DNA of 15,814 nucleotides, taken from NCBI GenBank assembly GCA_051656485.1, contig JBOGBZ010000196.1:1-15814 (forward strand). The letters are read 5' to 3'. Both the position numbers and the translations under genes were made by a program. Shown here piece by piece: positions 1 to 6,819 of this stretch. This stretch comes from JBOFDK01 sp051656485 (GTDB lineage: Bacteria > Bacillota > Clostridia > Lachnospirales > Cellulosilyticaceae). The notes below the pieces were generated by a model. The model was not told where the DNA came from. It saw only the letters and a list, made by a program, of their open reading frames with translations, and ran no database searches. Every line of letters begins with the position of its first letter. Position 1 is the first letter of the stretch.

Positions 1-2
1 TA

Positions 3-752
3 TTATAAGTCCATTAATACAACCTTACTTGTCCAGTAGACAATGCTACCATCAAGGCTCGTTCCTTGAATAAGTGTATTACCTTCTTCGTCTAATCCTC
101 GTACAATATGTGCTGTATCACCTTCTACAAGTGATGTAATGTAATTCGTCTGAATGCTTTTAATCGGACGTTTGTTTAACTCTTCTGTGGTAAACATATC
201 CACTGACCACCTTATATAGTGCGCATTATTCATATGGTGATTAAGGTCAATCTCACTACTTCTTACTTTACGACTATCTTCTACTTCTACAATCTCTGGC
301 CCCTTAAGTTTCGGCAAAGTTTCTCCCTCATAAACCCAATCAAGCTTTGTAATAGGCCCTTTAAGATTCTTGATACGTACAGGTCTATGTGTGTCACAAT
401 CCAATAAGATATAGTTTCCGATAATATAGCCTATCTGCTCTTCATCACTATTATAAATATTAAAGCGTCTCACAGCAAAAAGCTTATCAATTCCATCTGG
501 ATAAGTCTCGATACGAATCGTCTCTAGCCACTTTGGCAATGTCTCAAGGTGCATCTTTGCACGTGATACAATCCAAAAGATTCTATCCTCGTTATCATCT
601 CCTGAATAATCTAACCCTAGAAGTCTAGCATGCTCACCTGATACTTCTTGCATATAGTCTACAAGCGCACTCATACGTAAGTTTCCTTCTAAATCCACAT
701 CACGATAATTAATCTTAAATGTCTTACTATGTTTTTTAATATCTCTTGCCAT
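3..752 (-). CDS. Acyl-ACP thioesterase (FatA/FatB family)
   Basis: Predicted cytoplasmic thioesterase that hydrolyses acyl-ACP to free fatty acid and ends or diverts fatty acid synthesis. The 249 residues fit a double hot-dog fold. An N-terminal hot-dog begins at about residue 10 (FKINYRDVDLEGNL) and a second at about 160. The second carries DLNHHMNNAHYIRW at 169-182, where D169, N171 and H173 match the Asp-x-Asn-x-His catalytic set of plant FatB enzymes. E210 (SLVEGD) is a candidate for the downstream catalytic Glu. The start is an ATG with GAGGAGG seven bases upstream. Its ATG directly follows the stop codon of the SDR gene, so the two are probably cotranscribed and translationally coupled. 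The family call is firm; the chain-length preference cannot be read from the sequence. Confidence 0.9.
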   Translation of the reverse strand: MARDIKKHSKTFKINYRDVDLEGNLRMSALVDYMQEVSGEHARLLGLDYSGDDNEDRIFWIVSRAKMHLETLPKWLETIRIETYPDGIDKLFAVRRFNIYNSDEEQIGYIIGNYILLDCDTHRPVRIKNLKGPITKLDWVYEGETLPKLKGPEIVEVEDSRKVRSSEIDLNHHMNNAHYIRWSVDMFTTEELNKRPIKSIQTNYITSLVEGDTAHIVRGLDEEGNTLIQGTSLDGSIVYWTSKVVLMDL

Positions 753-1532
753 CTAGGCTCCTCCTCTCTCTTTTTGTTGTGTACCACTTACAAGATGTGC
801 CCCCCATGTGTTTGGTAATACTTCCATCATTCTTGCCGCTATTTTATTCGTCATACCCGGTATGATCAGTGCTTTATTTTTCTTAAGGCCTTTTAAAGCA
901 CTTGCCACCACTGCTTCTGGTGTCATTGCTAAACGCTTTGCCAAGTCAGATTTCTCCATATGGGCCTTGCTTTGGAACGACGTCTTGGTAGGCCCTGGGC
1001 ATAAGACACTTACGCCGATTCCATGCTGACGCCATTCGTTCCTTAACGCTAAAGATAAAGAAAGTACATAGGCTTTAGATGCATAATACACCGCCATATA
1101 AGGCCCTGGTGCAAAGCTTGCTGTGCTTGCCACTTGTAGCACTTGGCTTCCTGATGCAATACACGGAAAAAGACCACGTGTAAGATACGTAAAAGCACTG
1201 ATATTGACATCAATAGTCTCTTGATGTTGTACTGCATTCCCCTTTTCAAATAAGCCATAATGCCCTACACCTGCATTGTTTACAAAAAGCTCAATCTTTT
1301 CTTCTAAGCCTCTAACGTATGCCACCAAAGCTTCTAGCTCTTCTTGGTTCTGCATGTCCACTTTGTAAGTTTGTACTTTCACATTATACGTCTTTTTTAT
1401 ATCCTTTTGCAAATACTTCAGTTTGTCTTCATTTCTTCCAACCAATATTAAGTTTCTAGCTTCGCTTGCTAAAGCATACGCCATGCACTCGCCAATCCCA
1501 CTTGTCGCACCTGTAATAAGTGTGTACGCCAC
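753..1532 (-). CDS. Short-chain dehydrogenase/reductase (SDR) family oxidoreductase
   Basis: NAD(P)-dependent oxidoreductase of the classical SDR family, about 259 residues, with unknown substrate. With the start chosen here, the cofactor motif TGATSGIG is at 7-14, NNAG at 85-88, a candidate catalytic Ser near 136, and the YYASK catalytic Tyr/Lys pair at 149/153, followed by CPGPT. This is the layout of the fatty-acyl/steroid-type SDR group. A GTG at 1550 is in frame but has no ribosome binding site. The GTG at 1532 has AGAGGTG about six bases upstream and gives a natural SDR N-terminus (VAYTLITG), so I prefer it. The stop codon abuts the ATG of the acyl-ACP thioesterase. The pairing hints at lipid or acyl metabolism, but that is inference only. 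It lies after the queA terminator, so it presumably has its own promoter, which I cannot identify. Confidence 0.88.
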   Translation of the reverse strand: MAYTLITGATSGIGECMAYALASEARNLILVGRNEDKLKYLQKDIKKTYNVKVQTYKVDMQNQEELEALVAYVRGLEEKIELFVNNAGVGHYGLFEKGNAVQHQETIDVNISAFTYLTRGLFPCIASGSQVLQVASTASFAPGPYMAVYYASKAYVLSLSLALRNEWRQHGIGVSVLCPGPTKTSFQSKAHMEKSDLAKRLAMTPEAVVASALKGLKKNKALIIPGMTNKIAARMMEVLPNTWGAHLVSGTQQKERGGA

Positions 1533-1562
1533 CACTCTCACCTCTTTCACTTATATTTACTT

Positions 1563-1600
1563 AAAACAAAGTGACATTAAGCTTCTCTACCTAATGCCAC
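1563..1600 (-). terminator. Rho-independent terminator after queA
   Basis: Read on the minus strand, GTGGCATTA (1600-1592) pairs with TAATGTCAC (1579-1571). This is a 9-base-pair stem with one G-U wobble and a 12-base loop, followed by a T-rich run (TTTGTTTT). It lies about 26 bases past the queA stop codon. The T tract is interrupted, so efficiency may be moderate. Confidence 0.7.
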
Positions 1601-1625
1601 TCTCTATGTCTTTGAAATTATTTTA

Positions 1626-2660
1626 TTATTTTGCTTGGCTTATAAACATCGCATCGCCAAAGCTAAAGAAACGGTAGCGTTCTCTTACTGCTTCTTCATA
1701 CGCATGCATCACATGCTCTTTGCCTGCTAACGCACTTACAAGCATAATGAGTGTAGACTCTGGTAAGTGGAAGTTGGTAATAAGACCATCAATACACTTG
1801 AATGTGTACCCTGGGTAGATAAAGATATTCGTCCAGCCACTACCTGCCTGTATGTTACCCGCTGCATCTGCATTAGACTCTAGCGTTCTTGTACTTGTGG
1901 TTCCAACTGAAATTACGCGTCCACCCTTTGCTTTTGTCTCATTGATGATGGCTGCATTCTCCTCATCAATCATATAAAACTCTGAGTGCATATCATGCTC
2001 AAGTACATTGTCCACCTTTACTGGTCTAAATGTCCCAAGTCCTACATGAAGTGTCACATAAGCAATGCTTACACCTTTTTCTTCAAGCTTCGCCATAAGT
2101 TCCTTGGTAAAGTGAAGCCCTGCTGTCGGTGCTGCTGCACTTCCATCATGCTTTGAGTATACTGTCTGATAGCGCTCTCTATCTTCTAGCTTCTCATGAA
2201 TGTAAGGTGGAAGTGGCATCTCACCAAGGCGGTCTAGCACCTCTTCAAAGATACCCTCATACTCGAAAGTCACGATACGCTTACCATCTTCGATAATTTC
2301 CTTAATGGTCGCTGTAAGAATCCCCTCACCAAAGACGATGCGGTCACCGATGCGCGCTTTCTTACCTGGCTTCACAAGTACTTCCCAGTCTTTCTCAGAC
2401 TTACGTACAAGAAGTAGAAACTCTACCTTCCCACCTGAGCCTTCTCTTGCACCAAAAAGACGTGCTGGGATGACACGTGTGTTGTTAAGTACGAGGCAAT
2501 CTCCCTCATGTAAATCCTCTATAATATCATAAAAGTGCTTATGTGCAATCTCGCCTGTCACCTTATCTAAGCACATCAGCCTAGATGAAGTACGGTCCTC
2601 TAATGGCACCTGTGCAATAAGCTCTTCTGGTAAATCAAAATTAAAATCAGACGTTTTCAT
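1626..2660 (-). CDS. queA: S-adenosylmethionine:tRNA ribosyltransferase-isomerase QueA
   Basis: Transfers and isomerises the ribosyl part of S-adenosylmethionine onto 7-aminomethyl-7-deazaguanine in tRNA, giving epoxyqueuosine at the wobble position of GUN anticodons. The 344-residue length is normal for the family. Characteristic blocks are visible in order: DLPEELIAQ at 9-17, PLPPYI at 149-154, APTAGLHF at 177-184, VGTTSTRTLES at 252-262, TNFHLPESTL at 295-304 and FFSFGDAMFI near the C-terminus. An upstream in-frame start would add 26 residues, but ATG at 2660 has AGGAGA four bases upstream and gives the standard N-terminus. It is preceded by a strong sigma-A-type promoter and followed by a terminator, so it can be expressed alone. 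The usual partners tgt and ruvB are not adjacent here. Confidence 0.97.
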   Translation of the reverse strand: MKTSDFNFDLPEELIAQVPLEDRTSSRLMCLDKVTGEIAHKHFYDIIEDLHEGDCLVLNNTRVIPARLFGAREGSGGKVEFLLLVRKSEKDWEVLVKPGKKARIGDRIVFGEGILTATIKEIIEDGKRIVTFEYEGIFEEVLDRLGEMPLPPYIHEKLEDRERYQTVYSKHDGSAAAPTAGLHFTKELMAKLEEKGVSIAYVTLHVGLGTFRPVKVDNVLEHDMHSEFYMIDEENAAIINETKAKGGRVISVGTTSTRTLESNADAAGNIQAGSGWTNIFIYPGYTFKCIDGLITNFHLPESTLIMLVSALAGKEHVMHAYEEAVRERYRFFSFGDAMFISQAK

Positions 2661-2699
2661 AAAGTCTCCTATCTCTCTCACTGTAAGTAATCTATGACT

Positions 2700-2729
2700 A
2701 TAATAAGTCTTGTCCTTTCCCCCTGTCAA
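2700..2729 (-). promoter_or_regulatory. Sigma-A-type promoter of queA
   Basis: On the minus strand a perfect TTGACA (2729-2724) is followed after 18 bases by TATTAT (2705-2700), which matches TATAAT at five of six positions. The expected transcript start is about 2693, giving a leader of roughly 30 bases before the queA ATG. This promoter makes queA independent of the upstream XRE/ImmA-IrrE/PIN cassette. I see no convincing terminator between the PIN gene and this promoter (2730-2792), so read-through from the cassette is possible. Confidence 0.75.
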
Positions 2730-2792
2730 GAATCCCACCTGTAATTCTTACTTCCATATCTGCACTACCCTATATTTCTCATTATTTTATTT

Positions 2793-3719
2793 TTACAGAA
2801 TAACTTTAAAGTCATCTTGGGTCACCATTTCTTGTACAAGTTTTTGTGGCGTAGTAGTGATTCTCTTTGGATTGATATCAAATTCTTGCAGGCACCATAT
2901 GCCTATATTATTATCGCTGGTAGTACACTCTAAAATCTCTACTAAAACCTCTTGTGCCGATACATCATATGATTTATATAATCTATAAACTATCCCTGCC
3001 GTAGATAGCTGTGTAAATTCTTTAGCATCATAATATTCTGCTATATACTGCTGAATAATGATAACCTGCGGCATAGACTTTTTATCATCACTTAAATAAA
3101 TAAACTGTTTGCCTGGTAATCTACTTAAGACGATAATACACAGAAAAATTAATTCTTCTCCTAAGCTGTCTTGTGTTTCCTTTTGTGCCCTTGCAGTAGT
3201 GAAAAAGTCACTATAAATCTCCGTTGGCACTTTATCTACCCCTTTAAATTTACGTTGATTTTGTATTGGCTCATTCTTTATAATATCGTAAATCTTATGC
3301 TTGGCCTTACTCATCTCCCGAATGCCATATGCTAGTACATCATTACATTCAACATTTGAAAGTGTTGTGTATGCTTTTAATACTTCACCGATTTGCTCTT
3401 CCTTTAAGACGATTATCTTAATGCCACTATTAAAAATCTCTTTGATATATTCCATCTGTATAGAACGGATTTTAAATAAATCAGAAGTAAGCTCCATTAA
3501 TATGGTGGTTGTAATCATTACAACGGCATTGTTATCCTTTAGAAATGAGATGATTTTTTTCCTGTTAGCGGATTGGGAATGGTACAGAATAGAACATGTA
3601 TCATAAAAATAAAATCTCTTATTCACTCCCAGAATCTCAATGATCTCATCTATCTCCGTAACTATACATTTTGAGATTTCATCTATGTTATCTGGAATTT
3701 CTTGATATTGTTTCTCCAT
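2793..3719 (-). CDS. PIN-domain protein, putative ribonuclease of an XRE/ImmA-IrrE cassette
   Basis: Likely metal-dependent RNase with a PIN-like fold, 308 residues. The acidic pattern of the family is visible: D40 in FYFYDTCSI, E76 in ILMELT, E188/E189 in SLGEELIFL and D211/D212 in FIYLSDDKK. The positions suit an active Mg2+/Mn2+ site. It is over twice the length of a typical VapC toxin. The extra length is an insertion of roughly 100 residues between the second and third acidic positions, plus a C-terminal extension after about 225. Its ATG begins immediately after the stop codon of the ImmA/IrrE gene, with AAAGGGG just upstream, so expression is tied to that gene. The coding DNA is AT-rich: 25% GC in bases 3421-3480, against 42% in 2281-2340 of queA. 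It is the likely effector of the cassette. The fold call is good; RNase function and target are inferred. Confidence 0.75.
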   Translation of the reverse strand: MEKQYQEIPDNIDEISKCIVTEIDEIIEILGVNKRFYFYDTCSILYHSQSANRKKIISFLKDNNAVVMITTTILMELTSDLFKIRSIQMEYIKEIFNSGIKIIVLKEEQIGEVLKAYTTLSNVECNDVLAYGIREMSKAKHKIYDIIKNEPIQNQRKFKGVDKVPTEIYSDFFTTARAQKETQDSLGEELIFLCIIVLSRLPGKQFIYLSDDKKSMPQVIIIQQYIAEYYDAKEFTQLSTAGIVYRLYKSYDVSAQEVLVEILECTTSDNNIGIWCLQEFDINPKRITTTPQKLVQEMVTQDDFKVIL

Positions 3720-4508
3720 CTACCCCTTTACCTCATCTAAAAGTATTTTTGTTCTTTCTATAATCTTATTTGCGCTATACTGTGATAAAAGACCATCTAG
3801 AACTAATTCTTTTGAGGCTTTCTCCATTTGGTAAATCATTCGATCTGAATCGTCTTGTGAAGTAGCCATCACACACTCTTTGCTTAGCCACCTTCTCTTT
3901 AACTCTTCTTCAATTGAGTTTATATCAAAATTAAGTAATTCTTCTAGATTGCTGCCCTCTGGCAACAGCCTTAATTCTGTTAGTCTGATTAAGATTGCAG
4001 TATATGGGGCATTAAAATAATTCATTAGTTTTAAAACAACAGTTAGGTTGTCTTTCTCTTTTCCGCTGTATAGTCTATACATTTTTTCAAACTTTTCTTT
4101 AGGCATTAATAGCTGCGCAGCAAAACAATTTGCCTTATACTCTTCTTTATCTGTTTCATATGCTTCGTTTAAACAAACTTCTCTAAATTCATTCAAATAG
4201 TTATTCGATCCTTCTAATACATGATAAATCTCATGACAAAAAGAAAAGTACATCTTATTTCTAGGTTGTAGTGAATTTAAGATTAAATAACAACTGTACG
4301 GCGTTTTTAAAACCTGTGCTCCAAATTTTTGATTTTTGATAGGTAGCTCTATAACTAAAATCCCTAGACTTTCACCTACTTCTTTTATTAATTTGGTGAT
4401 ATCTCCCGACCAGTTAAAACAATCATTAAACTTTTGTACGGTTCTTAGCACATCTTGCTCAAACATCTTATTACACTTTATAATCTTTCTAAATTTTTCA
4501 ATGTCCAT
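3720..4508 (-). CDS. ImmA/IrrE family zinc metallo-endopeptidase
   Basis: Predicted cytoplasmic zinc peptidase of the ImmA/IrrE (COG2856, Peptidase_M78) group, 262 residues. The zinc motif HEIYH is at residues 92-96 and the third ligand is probably E123 in EEYKANCFAAQLLMP, the family's usual E-x-x-A-N-x-F-A-A-x-L-L-M-P block. In known members (ImmA of ICEBs1, IrrE of Deinococcus) the enzyme cleaves a partner XRE-type repressor and derepresses linked genes. Here the partner is encoded just upstream and overlaps this gene by 11 bases. The ATG has AGGAG nine bases upstream, inside the XRE gene. The C-terminal region (about 170-262) is rich in charged helices and may be a sensor or interaction domain, but I recognise no named domain in it. 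Confidence 0.88.
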   Translation of the reverse strand: MDIEKFRKIIKCNKMFEQDVLRTVQKFNDCFNWSGDITKLIKEVGESLGILVIELPIKNQKFGAQVLKTPYSCYLILNSLQPRNKMYFSFCHEIYHVLEGSNNYLNEFREVCLNEAYETDKEEYKANCFAAQLLMPKEKFEKMYRLYSGKEKDNLTVVLKLMNYFNAPYTAILIRLTELRLLPEGSNLEELLNFDINSIEEELKRRWLSKECVMATSQDDSDRMIYQMEKASKELVLDGLLSQYSANKIIERTKILLDEVKG

Positions 4509-4878
4509 ATTCCGTCACTCCTAGAATCTGTTGATTCAATTTATTCTCTAATCCTAATATGCTATCAAAATGTTCTAGTAAATCAAATGCAACAGTCGCT
4601 AATTCTTCCACTTCCGCATCAGGCTCTCCCATTGAAAATGCTAATGTATTTTCTACTTTTTTCTCTTCATGAAATGCTAATGAATCTTGTAAAAAATAAG
4701 TTATACTTTTTCCTAATCCTTCAGCAATTGTTTGCATCTCTGTTTCAGTAATACCTTGTTTGCCCGTTAGAATCCTTGATATTTTTGTCTTATCCATTCC
4801 TGTGATCGCACCTAAAAAACTTTGCTTTAATCTTTTTTCATTCATATAAGCATTTAGATTCTCTATAAATTTACTCAT
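4498..4878 (-). CDS. XRE-family helix-turn-helix transcriptional regulator
   Basis: DNA-binding protein of 126 residues. A Cro/C1-type HTH covers about residues 5-62, with the helix-turn-helix around 17-40 (core DKTKISRILTGK). The acidic, helical C-terminal half (about 66-126) could serve for dimerisation or as the cleavage site for the adjacent ImmA/IrrE peptidase. The ATG has GGAGGT six bases upstream. It is the first gene of the cassette, directly downstream of a promoter whose -10 box lies inside a perfect palindrome, so autoregulation is likely. Its 3' end overlaps the peptidase gene by 11 bases. By family precedent it represses the cassette; this is inferred, not shown. Confidence 0.88.
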   Translation of the reverse strand: MSKFIENLNAYMNEKRLKQSFLGAITGMDKTKISRILTGKQGITETEMQTIAEGLGKSITYFLQDSLAFHEEKKVENTLAFSMGEPDAEVEELATVAFDLLEHFDSILGLENKLNQQILGVTEYGH

Positions 4879-4934
4879 GCATCCACCTCCTATTATCCAT
4901 CCATACTAATAACGTTTCTCTATTATTCTCATTA

Positions 4935-4973
4935 TATAATATATATTATACCGTACATTCGTTAATTTTACAA
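4935..4973 (-). promoter_or_regulatory. Promoter and candidate operator of the XRE/ImmA-IrrE/PIN cassette
   Basis: On the minus strand TTGTAA (4973-4968) is followed after exactly 17 bases by a perfect TATAAT (4950-4945). The -10 box is one arm of a 16-base perfect palindrome, TATAATATATATTATA (4935-4950), which also covers the expected start of transcription. A repressor bound there would block RNA polymerase, so I read it as a candidate site for the XRE protein. The palindrome is pure A/T in an AT-rich region, so chance is a real alternative. Confidence 0.6.
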
Positions 4974-5055
4974 TTTCTATGTGTTATATGCGTTTAAACC
5001 TCTATAAGTGTTTCATTTTTTGAAATCATTATTCCTTAGAATTGAATTCTTTCCC

Positions 5056-5094
5056 AAAAAAAGATGCTTGATTTAGCAATCATTAGCATCTTTT
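5056..5094 (-). terminator. Rho-independent terminator after the SpoIID-like gene
   Basis: Read on the minus strand, a 10-base stem AAAAGATGCT (5094-5085) pairs with AGCATCTTTT (5068-5059). An inner 4-base-pair extension (TGAT/ATCA) closes the loop, and a run of T continues to 5056. It lies about 44 bases past the stop codon of the SpoIID-like gene and separates it from the cassette downstream. Confidence 0.8.
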
Positions 5095-5137
5095 GAGTTG
5101 TAGCGTTAATTATATTTTAACTTTCATACGCGTTCCC

Positions 5138-6754
5138 TTAGCGAATCTCTATCCCTGAATAATAGTATTTCAAAATCTCATCATAGGTATAGCCTTTCTT
5201 TGCCATAGATATAGCGCCATTTTGAGACATCCCTACGCCATGGCCGAAGCCTTTTCCATAAAGTGTCACATCACCGTAAACAAGGGTTCTATCACTGGCT
5301 GCTCTCCCCATATCTACTGTACGATTCTTACCGGTAGCTTTATTGCTTGTCATGCCATCTCCTGTCATGATGTAAATCGTATCATCACCATCTAGGCTAG
5401 CTAGCGTCTTTTCGCCTTCTGCATAAAGGCCGTCTAATACTCCTTGCTCTTTCTTACCTGCGGATTGTACATAGACTTCTTCTAGGCTTGTCCCACTTCC
5501 AGTATTGCTATCCTCATCATCTCCCCCTTGTTCATTCCCTGTATAAGGTGTGAACTGATACAGGGTACTCTTTAGTGAGCCGCCTGATGCTGCATGGAAG
5601 AATGTACGTGGCATTTCTTTCGTAAGGATATGGTCACCTTCTGAGCCAATAATGCGGAGTTCTTTCACACGACCGCTTGATGTAAAGCTTAGAATCTCTA
5701 TCCCTCTCGCACGACCGATATTGATTCCATCATCTTTGAGGCACTTATCGATATCTGCTAAAGTAATGGTACGTGTCCAATCATGGTTGTTTTCTTCATA
5801 AAGATCAGGAATACCTCTTAGATAAGGTACATCATTCCCCCATATGTATTTTGGATTTTCTGTATGCCCACCACTACTTGAACCATACACAGTCTCTGCT
5901 ACTCTTCCATTGTATAAAGCAATCTCACCACGTGTGGCATCCACTGCTTTTGTTGTATTGCCATTCTCTGATGTGACACCTCGATACACTTGGCTATACG
6001 TTGTATCCACTAAATTATAGCCTCTGGTGTTGTAACGATTGTATTGGAATACTGCCATAGACCTTGCCGCTACTGCTTGTGCCTTTAAGGCTTCCATGGG
6101 GTTACTACCACCCATCTCATTGTTCACTACGCCATACAGATAGTCTTCAAAGTCTACTACACTGACCGCTGTTAACCCTTTGTATTGTCCTTTTACAACT
6201 TCGATAACACCTCTATACAGGCGTTCATTTCCTACACCCGTTACCGGAAAATCATACTGATCGTAATACCCTGTAAACCCTAGTGGCATTTTATCATTCT
6301 CACTTACAAGAAGGATATTCCCAGTCTTGTCTTGTATACTCACACGGTTCCCATTGGCTCTCACTTCATCTGTGCCATTGGCTGCATAAGGTGTATAAAT
6401 ACGGTATTCTTCTGGCTGTACATAAGCTACAAGGGCATCCTCATAATACATCGCCTCTTCATATGCCTCCTCGTAGGTAGCATAATCTTCTTGATATGTA
6501 TAATACGTCTCATTTACGGGCTTCACACGGACTTCATTGGTATCCAATGTCCCTTCTTCTATCCATCTATCACCTCTAAAATAACCTATTGTTAAGTCAT
6601 CTTCACTTTTAATGACCACTTCATACACATCTTTTGCTACAGATTCTAAACCTATACGAATACTGCTTGGCACTTCCTGTGCCAGCGCAATCATCGGTAC
6701 ACATAAAAATGTAAAAATTAAAAACCTTATATATCGTAACTTTTGAGCCTGCAT
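5138..6754 (-). CDS. Secreted SpoIID/LytB-domain protein (putative peptidoglycan lytic enzyme)
   Basis: Probable exported peptidoglycan hydrolase related to SpoIID, a lytic transglycosylase that cuts stem-peptide-free glycan strands during engulfment, and to LytB amidase enhancers. Residues 1-26 form a signal peptide: basic start, hydrophobic core, cleavage probably after ALA. The SpoIID core runs from about 177 to 400, with E213 in YGVVNNEMGG at the position of the catalytic Glu, then EALKAQAVAARS at 221-232 and SSSGGHT at 292-298. The terminal block GKGFGHGVGMSQNGA is at 500-514. At 538 residues it is longer than classical SpoIID (about 340). The excess is an N-terminal region rich in Tyr/Glu (80-120) and roughly 95 residues between the core and the final block, including an acidic Gly/Ser linker at 408-424. 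Start: ATG with AAGGAGG six bases upstream. It could act in sporulation, germination or vegetative wall turnover; the sequence does not decide. Confidence 0.88.
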   Translation of the reverse strand: MQAQKLRYIRFLIFTFLCVPMIALAQEVPSSIRIGLESVAKDVYEVVIKSEDDLTIGYFRGDRWIEEGTLDTNEVRVKPVNETYYTYQEDYATYEEAYEEAMYYEDALVAYVQPEEYRIYTPYAANGTDEVRANGNRVSIQDKTGNILLVSENDKMPLGFTGYYDQYDFPVTGVGNERLYRGVIEVVKGQYKGLTAVSVVDFEDYLYGVVNNEMGGSNPMEALKAQAVAARSMAVFQYNRYNTRGYNLVDTTYSQVYRGVTSENGNTTKAVDATRGEIALYNGRVAETVYGSSSGGHTENPKYIWGNDVPYLRGIPDLYEENNHDWTRTITLADIDKCLKDDGINIGRARGIEILSFTSSGRVKELRIIGSEGDHILTKEMPRTFFHAASGGSLKSTLYQFTPYTGNEQGGDDEDSNTGSGTSLEEVYVQSAGKKEQGVLDGLYAEGEKTLASLDGDDTIYIMTGDGMTSNKATGKNRTVDMGRAASDRTLVYGDVTLYGKGFGHGVGMSQNGAISMAKKGYTYDEILKYYYSGIEIR

Positions 6755-6793
6755 GCCGTTCCTCCTTATGCCTTACTATCGACTATTAGTTAC

Positions 6794-6799
6794 ATTATA
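6794..6799 (-). promoter_or_regulatory. Possible -10 element of the SpoIID-like gene
   Basis: A perfect TATAAT on the minus strand lies about 40 bases upstream of the ATG. No good -35 hexamer is present at 16-19 bases; the nearest TTG-containing hexamer (TTGTAG) is 20 bases upstream. It may be a weak or activator-dependent promoter, or the gene may be read from the upstream gene 65 bases away. No sporulation-sigma consensus is clear. Confidence 0.3.
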
Positions 6800-6819
6800 T
6801 AAGGTAATATGTTAAAAAT

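Noticed and set aside
2793..4878. Cassette as a prophage or integrative element remnant
   Set aside because: The repressor and peptidase resemble ICE/phage switches, but there is no integrase, no structural gene, no tRNA and no flanking repeat that I can see. I treat it as a stand-alone accessory cassette.
5038..5050. AGAATT-G-AATTCT inverted repeat between the XRE gene and the SpoIID-like terminator
   Set aside because: It is short, too far upstream of the cassette promoter to overlap it, and has no second copy; not enough to call an operator.
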